A stretch of 64,000 nucleotides of DNA. Source: an uncultured Alphaproteobacteria bacterium (GTDB lineage: Bacteria; Pseudomonadota; Alphaproteobacteria; CAAHEQ01; UBA3637). Below the pieces are notes generated by a model that worked only from the letters and a program-made list of their open reading frames with translations, was not told the DNA's origin and did no database searches. The DNA lies in assembly GCA_944391565.1 (NCBI GenBank), contig CALXUB010000005.1:1-64000 (forward strand), given 5' to 3'. This document shows positions 19,143 to 27,694 of this stretch, piece after piece (position 1 is the first letter of the stretch; the number at the start of each line of letters is the position of its first letter). Both the position numbers and the translations under genes were made by a program.

Positions 19143-19589
19143 ATGCAAGATAAAAAAATCGTCATTGTTTCGGATCATGCCGGCTTTTCCCTAAAAAAAG
19201 CACTTGTTTCCTATTTAGAAACAAAGGGTTATGAAGTGCTGGATCTGGGCCCCGAAACAGAAAAAAACGCAGTAGACTATCCGCTGCAAGGAGAAAAACT
19301 GGCCGACTCGATACACAAAGGAGCCGCTGAAAGAGGAATTGCCATTTGCGGTTCCGGCATCGGCATCTGTATGGCAGTCAATCGTTTTCCATTTATCCGA
19401 GGTGCTTTGGTTTACGAGAAAAATGCAGCAGAACTGGCCCGAGAACACAATGATGCGAATGTTTTGTGTCTGGGGGGACGCTTAACAGACGAAGAAACGG
19501 CCAAACAACTGGTTGATGTTTTTTTAAATACCCCGTTTGAAGGGGGACGCCATGAAAAACGCGTTCAGGAATTAGGAGGACTCTCATGA
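19143..19589 (+). CDS. rpiB: Ribose-5-phosphate isomerase B
   Basis: Interconverts ribose-5-phosphate and ribulose-5-phosphate. The 148 residues show [13 protein letters not shown], the catalytic-loop [17 protein letters not shown] with the conserved active-site Cys, and [15 protein letters not shown]. It overlaps glyA by 4 bases. The order rpiB-glyA-nrdR-nusB is a recurring alphaproteobacterial operon. Confidence 0.96.
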   Translation: MQDKKIVIVSDHAGFSLKKALVSYLETKGYEVLDLGPETEKNAVDYPLQGEKLADSIHKGAAERGIAICGSGIGICMAVNRFPFIRGALVYEKNAAELAREHNDANVLCLGGRLTDEETAKQLVDVFLNTPFEGGRHEKRVQELGGLS

Positions 19590-20887
19590 CTTGTACATGT
19601 ACACATCATTTAGATACAACAGATTTTTTCAAGAACACTTTAAAGGAACAAGATCCGGAGATCGCACGCTTGATTGAGCAGGAATTATGGCGTCAACAGG
19701 ATCATATTGAATTGATCGCCTCTGAAAACATTGTTTCAAATGCTGTCCTGGAAGCGCAAGGCTCTGTCTTAACCAATAAATATGCCGAAGGATATCCGGC
19801 CCATCGTTATTATCATGGTTGCGAATGGATTGATGCTGTAGAAAACTTGGCTATCGAAAGAGCAAAAAAGTTGTTTGACTGCGCTTATGCGAATGTTCAG
19901 CCTCATTCAGGTTCTCAAGCAAATGCAGAAGTTTATATGGCTTTATTACAACCCGGCGACACGTTAATGGGATTGTCTTTAGACGCCGGCGGTCATTTAA
20001 CGCACGGTGCCAAAGTTTCTTCTTCGGGCAAATTTTATCAAGTCATTCCTTACGGCGTGACGGAAGAAGGTTTGATTGACTATGAAGAAGTTGAACGCTT
20101 GGCAAAAGAACATCGACCGAAATTGATTATTACGGGCGGTTCGGCTTATGCCCGCATTATCGACTTTAAACGTTTCCGACAGATCGCTGATGAAATCGGT
20201 GCTTTGTTTATGGTAGATATGGCCCATTTTGCAGGTTTGGTTGCCGGCGGCGTTTATCCCTCACCGTTGCCTTATGCTGATGTTGTGACAACAACAACAC
20301 ATAAAACATTGCGCGGACCGAGAGGCGGCATGATCTTGACCAACAACCCGGAAATTGCTAAAAAAATCAATTCCGCCGTTTTCCCAGGGCAGCAAGGAGG
20401 ACCCTTGGAGCACGTCATTGCCGGAAAAGCCGTTGCATTCGGAGAAGCCCTAAAACCAGCTTTTAAAGACTATGCCGAACAAATTGTCAAAAATGCCAAA
20501 ATACTGGAAAAAACATTATTATCTCGTGACATTGACTTGGTTTCCGGTGGAACGGACAGCCATTTGCTCTTAATCGATCTGCGTTCTCGCGGATTAAAGG
20601 GAAATGAAATTTGTGACAGTCTGGGCCGTGCCAATATTATTTGCAATAAAAATGCAGTTCCCCACGATCCTGAAAAACCCAGCGTCACATCAGGATTGCG
20701 TGTAGGCACGCCTGCCGGAACAACGCGCGGTTTCGGAGAACATGAATTTGAAGACATCGGAGAAATGATCGCTGACATTATTGACGGATTTAAATTATCC
20801 AATGGCGATAACACGGTAATTGAAAAAGTTGTTCGCGAAAAAGTTATTGAGATGTGCCGTTCTTTTCCCATTTATCCAAATAAATAG
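19586..20887 (+). CDS. glyA: Serine hydroxymethyltransferase
   Basis: PLP enzyme converting serine and tetrahydrofolate to glycine and methylene-tetrahydrofolate. The 433 residues have [10 protein letters not shown], the PLP-lysine motif [16 protein letters not shown] and [15 protein letters not shown]. The N-terminus has a short Cys/His-rich extension (MTCTCTHH) not typical of the family. Translationally coupled to rpiB. Confidence 0.97.
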   Translation: MTCTCTHHLDTTDFFKNTLKEQDPEIARLIEQELWRQQDHIELIASENIVSNAVLEAQGSVLTNKYAEGYPAHRYYHGCEWIDAVENLAIERAKKLFDCAYANVQPHSGSQANAEVYMALLQPGDTLMGLSLDAGGHLTHGAKVSSSGKFYQVIPYGVTEEGLIDYEEVERLAKEHRPKLIITGGSAYARIIDFKRFRQIADEIGALFMVDMAHFAGLVAGGVYPSPLPYADVVTTTTHKTLRGPRGGMILTNNPEIAKKINSAVFPGQQGGPLEHVIAGKAVAFGEALKPAFKDYAEQIVKNAKILEKTLLSRDIDLVSGGTDSHLLLIDLRSRGLKGNEICDSLGRANIICNKNAVPHDPEKPSVTSGLRVGTPAGTTRGFGEHEFEDIGEMIADIIDGFKLSNGDNTVIEKVVREKVIEMCRSFPIYPNK

Positions 20888-20896
20888 GAGAAGATA

Positions 20897-21355
20897 ATGC
20901 GTTGCCCTTTTTGTCATCAAGAAAACAGCCAAGTTAAAGATTCTCGCACGACAGAAGACGGATCAACAATTCGCCGACGGCGAGTTTGCGTCAAGTGCGG
21001 CGCTCGTTTTACGACTTTTGAACGTGTCCAACTGCGCGAATTGACTGTTATCAAAAAAAACAATGACAAAGTTCCTTTTGATCGCGACAAATTGGCCAAA
21101 TCGGTTTATATTGCAACGCGCAAACGACCGGTTGATATGGACAAAGTTGAACGGTTAGTCAATGACATCCAACGTAAATTGGAAGGATTGGGTGAAAGTG
21201 AAATTTACAGCACTCAAATCGGTCAAATGGTGATGGAAGCACTTTTAGGACTGGACAAAGTTGCATATATCCGTTATGCTTCCGTTTATCGAAATTTTAC
21301 GGAAACAAAAGACTTCGAAGAATTTATCAAACCCTTGTTAAAAGAAGAAAAATAA
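20897..21355 (+). CDS. nrdR: Transcriptional repressor NrdR
   Basis: Represses ribonucleotide reductase genes in response to ATP/dATP. The N-terminal zinc ribbon (CPFCHQ ... [12 protein letters not shown]) precedes an ATP-cone domain from about residue 49 ([20 protein letters not shown]). 152 residues. AGGAG lies before the start. Confidence 0.96.
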   Translation: MRCPFCHQENSQVKDSRTTEDGSTIRRRRVCVKCGARFTTFERVQLRELTVIKKNNDKVPFDRDKLAKSVYIATRKRPVDMDKVERLVNDIQRKLEGLGESEIYSTQIGQMVMEALLGLDKVAYIRYASVYRNFTETKDFEEFIKPLLKEEK

Positions 21356-21356
21356 A

Positions 21357-21827
21357 ATGAGCAAAACACAAAAGTTTACAAATGCGCGCTTAAACGCAAT
21401 TCAAGCTTTATATGCCTCCGAGTTGAATGATACTCCTCTTGAAAAAATAGTTTTTCAATTTTTGAACGGAGAAATCGGCAACCGGATTATTGATGAAGAT
21501 GAACAAGGTCACGAAACTTTTTTACCTCTGAATGAGACGGATACAGAACTGTTTACCAAAATTGTCAGAGAAGTTCAAAAACACAAAACTGACATTGATA
21601 ATACGATTTTAGCGACGCTTTCCGCAGGATGGGATAAGGAACGGATTGAATTGTTGCTGCAAAGCATTCTGCGTGCCGGTATCGGTGAGTTTTTTGCCCA
21701 ACCGGATCTGGATGCGCCGATTATTATCAACGAATATACAGATATTACGCGTTCTTTTTATGATGGCCCTGAAGTGCGTTTAGTAAATGCTATACTGGAT
21801 AAGTTTTCAAAAGTGATTCGTTCTTAG
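21357..21827 (+). CDS. nusB: Transcription antitermination factor NusB
   Basis: All-helical antitermination factor that binds boxA of rRNA transcripts with NusE. The 156 residues include RLNAIQALYASEL and, near the end, PIIINEYTDITRSFYDGPEVRLVNAILDKF-type family signature. One base separates it from nrdR. The stop overlaps the convergent gene by 4 bases. Confidence 0.93.
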   Translation: MSKTQKFTNARLNAIQALYASELNDTPLEKIVFQFLNGEIGNRIIDEDEQGHETFLPLNETDTELFTKIVREVQKHKTDIDNTILATLSAGWDKERIELLLQSILRAGIGEFFAQPDLDAPIIINEYTDITRSFYDGPEVRLVNAILDKFSKVIRS

Positions 21828-22360
21828 CCGTTTGAACGTGTTTGGTTTTGTAAAAACACCCAAAATGTTCTTTTATGCCGAATCTTTTTCCCGATAAGCT
21901 CATTTTGAAACTTTTCTTGTTCATCTGCCGAAGCCCTTAAAAACGCATTTATCCCCGCATGTATTTCATTAAACAGCGTTTGATTATCAATGTCTTGACG
22001 TGTCAATTTCGTTATATATTTCGTTTTATCGGTCAGACAATAAGGACCTCCCGTCACCGTTTTGTAAACACGATAAATGAGGGAAACAATCTGAAAAGAA
22101 TCTTTTTCTTGCGATACAGTCAACAAATCCTTTGTCATCCTCTCTCGTGCCGGAAGCGGTAAAGCAGCTATCAAAGCTTTTAAAACTGCCAAATGGCTCA
22201 TTCTTTTCATTCTTTGATATAAAAATGCATTTCCCATTGAGCTGGAAGATGTTTTCCCGATAGGAAATAAAAAATGTTTTAAAGCCTCTCTCCAGAGATC
22301 TTTCTTCTCCGCATAAATACTTTCCTCTTCTTTCCGACCTCTTTGAGGGAATTTCAGCAC
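21824..22360 (-). CDS. Uncharacterised helical protein
   Basis: No domain recognised. I prefer GTG 22358-22360, with AAGGAA at good spacing, over the ATG at 22408, because the latter would put the ackA terminator hairpin (22380-22405) inside the coding region. About 178 residues, Lys/Arg-rich, cytoplasmic. Its basic, helical style resembles the pair at 16723-18563, but I see no clear shared motif. Confidence 0.55.
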   Translation of the reverse strand: MLKFPQRGRKEEESIYAEKKDLWREALKHFLFPIGKTSSSSMGNAFLYQRMKRMSHLAVLKALIAALPLPARERMTKDLLTVSQEKDSFQIVSLIYRVYKTVTGGPYCLTDKTKYITKLTRQDIDNQTLFNEIHAGINAFLRASADEQEKFQNELIGKKIRHKRTFWVFLQNQTRSNG

Positions 22361-22379
22361 TTTTATTTCCTTTTTGATT

Positions 22380-22405
22380 AAAAGGAGCCGCAAGGGCTCC
22401 TTTTT
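22380..22405 (-). terminator. Intrinsic terminator after ackA
   Basis: On the minus strand the stem AGGAGCC/GGCTCCT is followed by a T run, 12 bases past the ackA stop. Confidence 0.85.
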
Positions 22406-22416
22406 CATTCTTGTTT

Positions 22417-23622
22417 TTAAACAATTAAAGCCATTGTTTCATTGGCAATTTCAAGTTCTTCATTCGTTCGAATGACATAAATTTTAATCTTGGAATCCGG
22501 CGCTGAAATCAATGCATACTCACCGGGACGAACCAAATTGGCTTCTTCATCCAGCTTTAAGCCAAATGCTTCCATCCCTTTTAAGGAATCCCGGCGCACA
22601 ATGGCATCATTTTCACCAACACCGGCCGTCCATACCAAAGCATCTACTTGGCCGCTCAACTGTGCTAAATAAGCCCCGATAAACGTCCGGATTCGATAGG
22701 TCAGCATTTCCAAAGCTAATTTTGCTTTTTCATCGCCTTTTTCAATCATGGCATGAACATCCCGCATATCATTGTATCCACATACGCCAAGCAAACCGGA
22801 TTTTTTTGTCATCAAAGTATCCACGTCATCGATGCTCATATTCGCATTGCGCATCAGAAACCCGACAACAGCCGGATCAACAGAGCCGCAGCGCGTTCCC
22901 ATCATCAAACCATCCAAAGGCGTTAATCCCATTGACGTATCAATGCATTTACCGTCTTTGATAGCTGAAATAGAAGATCCCGAACCGATATGGCACGTAA
23001 TTAAATTACAATGCGATAATGGTTTACCCAACAACTCTGCTGCACGTTTAGCAACATATTTATGGCTTGTGCCGTGAGCGCCGTATTTGCGAACTTGATA
23101 TTTTTCAAAATATTCCAAAGGCAGCGGATAAAGCTTGACATATTCCGGCATTGTTTGATGAAACGCCGTATCAAAAACCACAACATGCTTTGCCTCTTTG
23201 AAAATTTCCTGAGCGACACGAATACCAATTAAATGTGCCGGATTATGAAGCGGTGCCAGAGGAATGACTTTTGTTAAATTATCAATCACTTCATTCGTCA
23301 CCAACATTGGTTTAACATAAGAGCCGCCATGAACGACCCGATGCCCGACACCTTTAATCTCATTTACATCATGAATAACGGCCGTATCCCCGCTCATCAT
23401 CATTTCAACCGCTTTGCGCATGCCCTCTGCATGCGTTGGAAAGCGTTCTTCAACAACTGTTTTTGTTTCTTCAGCTTTATCAGGAAATTTTTTATGTGTA
23501 ATTCGGCTGATGCTTTCTCCGATTTTTTCGACCAAACCGGAACATAAAACTTCCTTGGAGACCATATTAAAAAGCTGATATTTAATTGTGGAGCTGCCAC
23601 AGTTAATGACAAGAATCTTCAT
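22417..23622 (-). CDS. ackA: Acetate kinase
   Basis: Interconverts acetyl phosphate plus ADP and acetate plus ATP. The 401 residues have NCGSSTIKYQLF at the N-terminus, VVFDTAFHQTMP, CHIGSGSSISAIKDGKCIDT and VWTAGVGEND. It lies 11 bases after pta, giving the fermentative acetate pathway. Confidence 0.97.
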   Translation of the reverse strand: MKILVINCGSSTIKYQLFNMVSKEVLCSGLVEKIGESISRITHKKFPDKAEETKTVVEERFPTHAEGMRKAVEMMMSGDTAVIHDVNEIKGVGHRVVHGGSYVKPMLVTNEVIDNLTKVIPLAPLHNPAHLIGIRVAQEIFKEAKHVVVFDTAFHQTMPEYVKLYPLPLEYFEKYQVRKYGAHGTSHKYVAKRAAELLGKPLSHCNLITCHIGSGSSISAIKDGKCIDTSMGLTPLDGLMMGTRCGSVDPAVVGFLMRNANMSIDDVDTLMTKKSGLLGVCGYNDMRDVHAMIEKGDEKAKLALEMLTYRIRTFIGAYLAQLSGQVDALVWTAGVGENDAIVRRDSLKGMEAFGLKLDEEANLVRPGEYALISAPDSKIKIYVIRTNEELEIANETMALIV

Positions 23623-23633
23623 TTGTTTTTCCT

Positions 23634-25106
23634 TTATTTATTTTGAGCAAAAAGAGCCGTAAAAGCAACCGTATTGATAATGTCCGGCACCGTACAACCC
23701 CGAGAAAGATCGTTGACAGGTTTCTTTAACCCCTGCAAAATCGGACCCACGGCCAAACAATCATCATTAGCCCGTTGGACCGCTTTATAACAGCAGTTTC
23801 CCGTGTTTAAATCCGGGAAAATGAAAACATTGGCCTTTCCAGCAACGAGACTGTTCGGCAGCTTTGTTTTCGCTACGCCCGGATCAATCGCCGCGTCAAA
23901 TTGAATAGGACCATCCAAAACTAAATCCGGTGCTTTTTCTTTTGTTAAAGCAACAGCCGATTTCACGATGTCCACGCTGGGTCCTTTCCCCGAATCGCCG
24001 GTGCCATAAGACAAAAAGACCACTTTGGGATCCAATCCAAAAATACGAGCAGTTTCCGCCGTTGTGATCGCAATTTCAGACAATTGTTCCGGCGTTGGAT
24101 TCGGTGTGACGGCACAATCTGCAAAAACAAACAACTGCCCGTTAAAGCACATGATAAAAGCTCCTGAAACCATCGAGGCCGTTGGTTTTGTTTTGATAAA
24201 TTGTAAAGCCGGTCGAATGGTATGCGCCGTCGTGTGTTCAGCCCCTGAAACCATACCGTCGGCATCATCTTTGTACACCATCATCGTTCCGAAATAAGCC
24301 GAATCTTTCATTGTTTCTTTGGCCTGTTCTTCCGTGATGCCTTTAGCTTTGCGCAGTTCATAAAAAGTTGCCGCATAATCATCAAACTTTTCACTTGTCT
24401 CGGGGTCAATAATGTCAATCCCAGCCAAAGACACATTTAAGGCAGCTGCTTTTTCTTCAACAACAGCTCGATTGCCGAGAATGGTCAGACGAGCGATTCC
24501 GCGACGGTTAATGATATCTGCGGCTTTTAAAATTCGCTCAGAATCTCCTTCCGGCAAAACGATTCGCTGAATATCGGATTTAGCTTTATCAACCAAAGAA
24601 TACTCAAACAATTTCGGTGAAATTGTTTTACCTTCAAACGACATTGCCTCCTTTACAAGGAAATCCAAATCTTCTTCACTGGTCAGCATCCCTAAAACTT
24701 TAATAAAACGCTGTGCCAAAATACGAGTCGTAAAATCAGAAGATTCCAATGTATCTTCCCCGGCCCGCATAACCAAAACGACCGGAAGACACAAAGCAGC
24801 CGCCAAAATCGCATTCAAACGAAATTCAATCACCGTGTCACGGGTTTTCAAATTTGTCCCATCAACAATAACGAAGTCATGTGTTTTTTCCATTTTTTTA
24901 TAAGCCTCAATCACCTGTTCGATTAAGGTATCTTTTTGACTTTCAACAATCATATGCTTCGCTTCGGACAAAGAAAATAAAGCTTCGGGTTCGTCACCGA
25001 CAGGCTTAAAATAAGCAACCTTTTTGCCTTCTTCTTTTAATAGTTCAACAGCTTTCGCAGCAATCACGGGTTTTTGTGTATCGGCTTCTCCCGCGATAAA
25101 AAACAT
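23634..25106 (-). CDS. pta: Phosphate acetyltransferase, short form
   Basis: Transfers acetyl from acetyl-CoA to phosphate. The C-terminal PTA_PTB catalytic domain (about 165-490) is complete: IVLPEGDSERILKAADI, YFGTMMVYKDDADGMVSGA, VFLSYGTGDSGKGPS and PLQFDAAID-like QFDAAIDPGVA. The N-terminal 160 residues look like the BioD-like domain of long Pta proteins but lack a standard P-loop, and the DRTGG domain seems missing. It is about 490 residues against about 700 for long forms. Start at ATG 25106 (MFFIAGEAD); 12 more residues are possible upstream. Confidence 0.92.
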   Translation of the reverse strand: MFFIAGEADTQKPVIAAKAVELLKEEGKKVAYFKPVGDEPEALFSLSEAKHMIVESQKDTLIEQVIEAYKKMEKTHDFVIVDGTNLKTRDTVIEFRLNAILAAALCLPVVLVMRAGEDTLESSDFTTRILAQRFIKVLGMLTSEEDLDFLVKEAMSFEGKTISPKLFEYSLVDKAKSDIQRIVLPEGDSERILKAADIINRRGIARLTILGNRAVVEEKAAALNVSLAGIDIIDPETSEKFDDYAATFYELRKAKGITEEQAKETMKDSAYFGTMMVYKDDADGMVSGAEHTTAHTIRPALQFIKTKPTASMVSGAFIMCFNGQLFVFADCAVTPNPTPEQLSEIAITTAETARIFGLDPKVVFLSYGTGDSGKGPSVDIVKSAVALTKEKAPDLVLDGPIQFDAAIDPGVAKTKLPNSLVAGKANVFIFPDLNTGNCCYKAVQRANDDCLAVGPILQGLKKPVNDLSRGCTVPDIINTVAFTALFAQNK

Positions 25107-25142
25107 CCCTTTCAATTTTTTTTCCTTTCTTTCCAACGGCAA

Positions 25143-25163
25143 GAAGCCCCCAAAGGGGCTTTT
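25143..25163 (-). terminator. Intrinsic terminator after popZ
   Basis: AAGCCCC/GGGGCTT stem with CAAA loop, between the popZ stop and the pta start, with an A/T tract on both sides. Confidence 0.75.
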
Positions 25164-25179
25164 ACCAATTTCTTTTCAT

Positions 25180-25644
25180 CTATGACAAATCGGCCTTATC
25201 AACCAAGCGTCTGACTTCCTTTTGAACAACTTTTTCCACAATTTCAGGCAAGTGGGCATTCAACCAGTCTTTTAAATAAGGCGCCAACAAAGAACGAACC
25301 ATTCCTTCCAAAGAGGTCTCAGGGGTCGTCGTTTCTTTTTCCTCCGATAAAACCTGCGCCAGTTCGGACAGTTTTGCCGTCGACTCGCGCGCAGCTTGTT
25401 CGGAAATTAACCCCTCTTCTACAATGTCAGAAGGCACAGGAAGCTCTTTTTTCGGAGCTTCTTCAGTCTGAACCGGCTCTTCTACAACCATATCGGATGT
25501 TAACTCCAGAGGGGAATCTTGAACAATTGCCTTGGGAGCCAACATTTCCTCCTTAATTGTTGTTTCAGAATCGCCTTCTTCATTCGACAGAATCCGACGA
25601 ATAGAGGAAAGGATTTCTTCCATAGACGGTTCTTTTTGTTCCAT
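25180..25644 (-). CDS. popZ: PopZ-like polar organizing protein
   Basis: PopZ-family proteins (DUF2497) form polar condensates that anchor the chromosome centromere and cell-cycle factors in alphaproteobacteria. The N-terminal helix EPSMEEILSSIRRILSNEE and C-terminal oligomerisation region LEGMVRSLLAPYLKDWLNAH are diagnostic. The middle (about 20-100) is acidic and Pro-rich, as expected. Start ATG 25644 (MEQKEPSMEE); the longer frame begins inside the tolC tail. It is downstream of tolC on the same strand. Confidence 0.93.
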   Translation of the reverse strand: MEQKEPSMEEILSSIRRILSNEEGDSETTIKEEMLAPKAIVQDSPLELTSDMVVEEPVQTEEAPKKELPVPSDIVEEGLISEQAARESTAKLSELAQVLSEEKETTTPETSLEGMVRSLLAPYLKDWLNAHLPEIVEKVVQKEVRRLVDKADLS

Positions 25645-25658
25645 TGTGTGATTCCTTT

Positions 25659-27035
25659 TTAAATGCCTGTCCCAATCCATTTACCACTGACGTCATTATA
25701 ATAGTCTTCTGGGTGATATTGTGCAACATTTAAATTCAGCGAAGCTGCCGTCATTTTACCGATAGAAGCCAGCAAATTCAAAGCTGCAACTGTCATATTC
25801 CGCTGAGCTGTCACCAAATTAACACGATAATTCAGGTATTCCTGCTCGGCATCCAAAACGTCCAAAACAGTCCGAGATCCGACATCAGCTTCCCGAATCA
25901 CACCATCCAACGCCATCTTAGAAGCCTTAATTTGTGCTTCGATTGAAGCGATGGAAGCCTTTGAAGACTGATACTGTTCCCAAGCCTGAGTTGTTGAACG
26001 CGCGATATCTCGTTTGACCTGTTCCAAATTGATACGTGCCTGATTAGCTAATTGTTTAGCTTCGCGAACGCGTGCATACTCAGCACCGCCTTGATACAAA
26101 GGAATTGACAATTTTGCTCCGACTTGCCAATAATTACCGTCATATTTGTCATCCAAATACGGCACAGGCTGTCCCCATTGATAACCTGTTCCGGCACTCA
26201 CAGACAATGACGGTAATAAATCACCACGTTGCAAAGTGATATTATATTTAGCAGCTTCATTTGTAAACTCGGCAGCTTTAATCGCCGGATTATGCAGCTC
26301 CATCTCTTGCAAGGACAACTTTAAATCCTTGGGCAGCATTTTGTTGAAGTTATTGATTTCCGTTTTCTGAGGCGGTTTTTTACCGACCAAACTGACATAA
26401 GTTGCAATAGAAGTTTCCAAATTTCCTTCCGCATTGATGCGATTTGCTTTGGCTCCTTCAAGACGTGCTTCGGACTGTGCAACGTCCGTTTTTGTTAAAT
26501 CACCGACTTTAAAACGTTTCTGATAAGATTTCAGGTGACGCGCCAAAACTTGTTCCTGATTCTTTTGCAAATCAAGCAAAGCACGATCACGAATAACGTC
26601 TACATACGCAGTCGCGGCAGAAAGCAAAATATTTTGTTCCGTTGCCCGCATATTTTCACGTTCCTGCAAAACAACCGTTTCCGCATAATCAACACCGGAA
26701 GTCGTTTTAAATCCCGAAAAAATGGGTTGGGTCAACGTAATACCGGCATCATACATTTCATCCCGATAACTGAAATCATCCATTTGAGGATAATTTTTAT
26801 ACTCCTGATCCACATGCGTTGCATTTCCTTCAGCAGCAATGGTCGGACGCCATCCTGCTTTTGCCTGTCCCACTCTTTCATCGACAGATCGTAAGTAAGC
26901 GCGCTGAGCTTCCAAAGCCGGATTCGTTTCATACGTATAAGCCAATGCATCAAAAAGCGTTTCCGCTGCGTAAGAAACGCATGAAAAAACGACCATTACA
27001 CCGGTTAAGAAAGCAACTTTCAATCCTTTATTCAT
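25659..27035 (-). CDS. tolC: TolC family outer membrane efflux protein
   Basis: Trimeric outer membrane channel for type I secretion and efflux. A signal peptide (MNKGLKVAFLTGVMVVFSCV, cut near YAAE) precedes two OEP repeats, with helical stretches such as NPALEAQRAYLRSVDERVGQ and VREAKQLANQARINLEQVKR. About 458 residues. Start ATG 27035 has AAGG upstream. It is upstream of popZ; no pump partner adjoins. Confidence 0.93.
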   Translation of the reverse strand: MNKGLKVAFLTGVMVVFSCVSYAAETLFDALAYTYETNPALEAQRAYLRSVDERVGQAKAGWRPTIAAEGNATHVDQEYKNYPQMDDFSYRDEMYDAGITLTQPIFSGFKTTSGVDYAETVVLQERENMRATEQNILLSAATAYVDVIRDRALLDLQKNQEQVLARHLKSYQKRFKVGDLTKTDVAQSEARLEGAKANRINAEGNLETSIATYVSLVGKKPPQKTEINNFNKMLPKDLKLSLQEMELHNPAIKAAEFTNEAAKYNITLQRGDLLPSLSVSAGTGYQWGQPVPYLDDKYDGNYWQVGAKLSIPLYQGGAEYARVREAKQLANQARINLEQVKRDIARSTTQAWEQYQSSKASIASIEAQIKASKMALDGVIREADVGSRTVLDVLDAEQEYLNYRVNLVTAQRNMTVAALNLLASIGKMTAASLNLNVAQYHPEDYYNDVSGKWIGTGI

Positions 27036-27134
27036 TTCTTTTCCTTTTATCATCAATTTTTGTTAAAATATAAGTATCTTATACGCAACTTTAATAAAAT
27101 TGTAAACTTTTTTTTGTGTTAAATACATTTTTTT

Positions 27135-27162
27135 CTTGACGCTTTTTCAAAATATGCTACAA
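27135..27162 (+). promoter_or_regulatory. Possible promoter of the tRNA-Cys/tRNA-Asn region
   Basis: TTGACG followed after 16 bases by TACAAA, some 18 bases ahead of tRNA-Cys. Confidence 0.4.
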
Positions 27163-27179
27163 AAAGAGCATCTTGATTT

Positions 27180-27254
27180 GGCCGGTTGGCAGAATGGCTC
27201 ATGCAGAGGACTGCAAATCCTTTTATATCGGTTCGATTCCGGTACCGGCCTCCA
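27180..27254 (+). tRNA. tRNA-Cys (GCA)
   Basis: Acceptor GGCCGGT pairs with ACCGGCC; discriminator T then encoded CCA. Anticodon GCA at 27213-27215. T-arm GGTTCGATTCC. The U73 discriminator is typical of tRNA-Cys. A dedicated tRNA-Cys is of interest given the extreme Cys demand of nearby genes. Confidence 0.95.
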
Positions 27255-27319
27255 AGAAAAAAATGAAAAAAGTACTTGATTTTTATTTTAAGAAAGAGTA
27301 TTGATTCATTCTATCGTTT

Positions 27320-27394
27320 TCTGGCGTAGCTCAGTGGTAGAGCAATCGGCTGTTAACCGATCGGCCGTAGGTTCGAATCCTACCGCCAGAGCCA
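27320..27394 (+). tRNA. tRNA-Asn (GTT)
   Basis: Acceptor TCTGGCG pairs with CGCCAGA; discriminator G and encoded CCA. Anticodon GTT at 27352-27354 in loop CTGTTAA; T-arm GGTTCGAATCC. Its 3' end is the left copy of a direct repeat (27376-27449). Confidence 0.95.
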
Positions 27395-27660
27395 ATTTAA
27401 AATCCCTGCCTACGGCGGGGATTTTTATTTCTAAAAAAGGATTCGAACCGAAAGGGGCGCTAAGCGAAAAACGTCCGGGGGACGATTTTCGTCTGCAAGC
27501 CCAACGCAACATCTTAATGAGCATGGCTTTTTAAAAAAAAGACAATGCGAGTTTAGATGCCGTTGAGAAAGAGCCGCATTGCGGCGTAATCCTACCGCCA
27601 GAGCCAATTTAAAATCCCTGCCTATGGCGGGGATTTTTATTTCTAAAAGGGATTCGAACC
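27376..27660 (+). repeat. Duplicated tRNA-Asn 3' end and terminator with 138-bp insert
   Basis: Direct copies at 27376-27449 and 27588-27660 begin at AATCCTACCGCCAGAGCCA, inside the tRNA T-arm. They continue through a terminator-like hairpin (CCCTGCC/GGCGGGG) and end with GGATTCGAACC, which is the reverse complement of the tRNA T-arm. The 138-bp insert holds no gene; a GCCGC/GCGGC hairpin lies just before the second copy. Confidence 0.85.
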
Positions 27661-27662
27661 AA

Positions 27663-27692
27663 TGAAAAAAGCCCCTTCGAAAAGGGGCTGTC
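27663..27692 (-). terminator. Intrinsic terminator of the giant cysteine-rich gene
   Basis: On the minus strand AGCCCCTTT pairs with AAGGGGCT, followed by T6, immediately after the stop at 27695. Confidence 0.85.
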
Positions 27693-27694
27693 TT

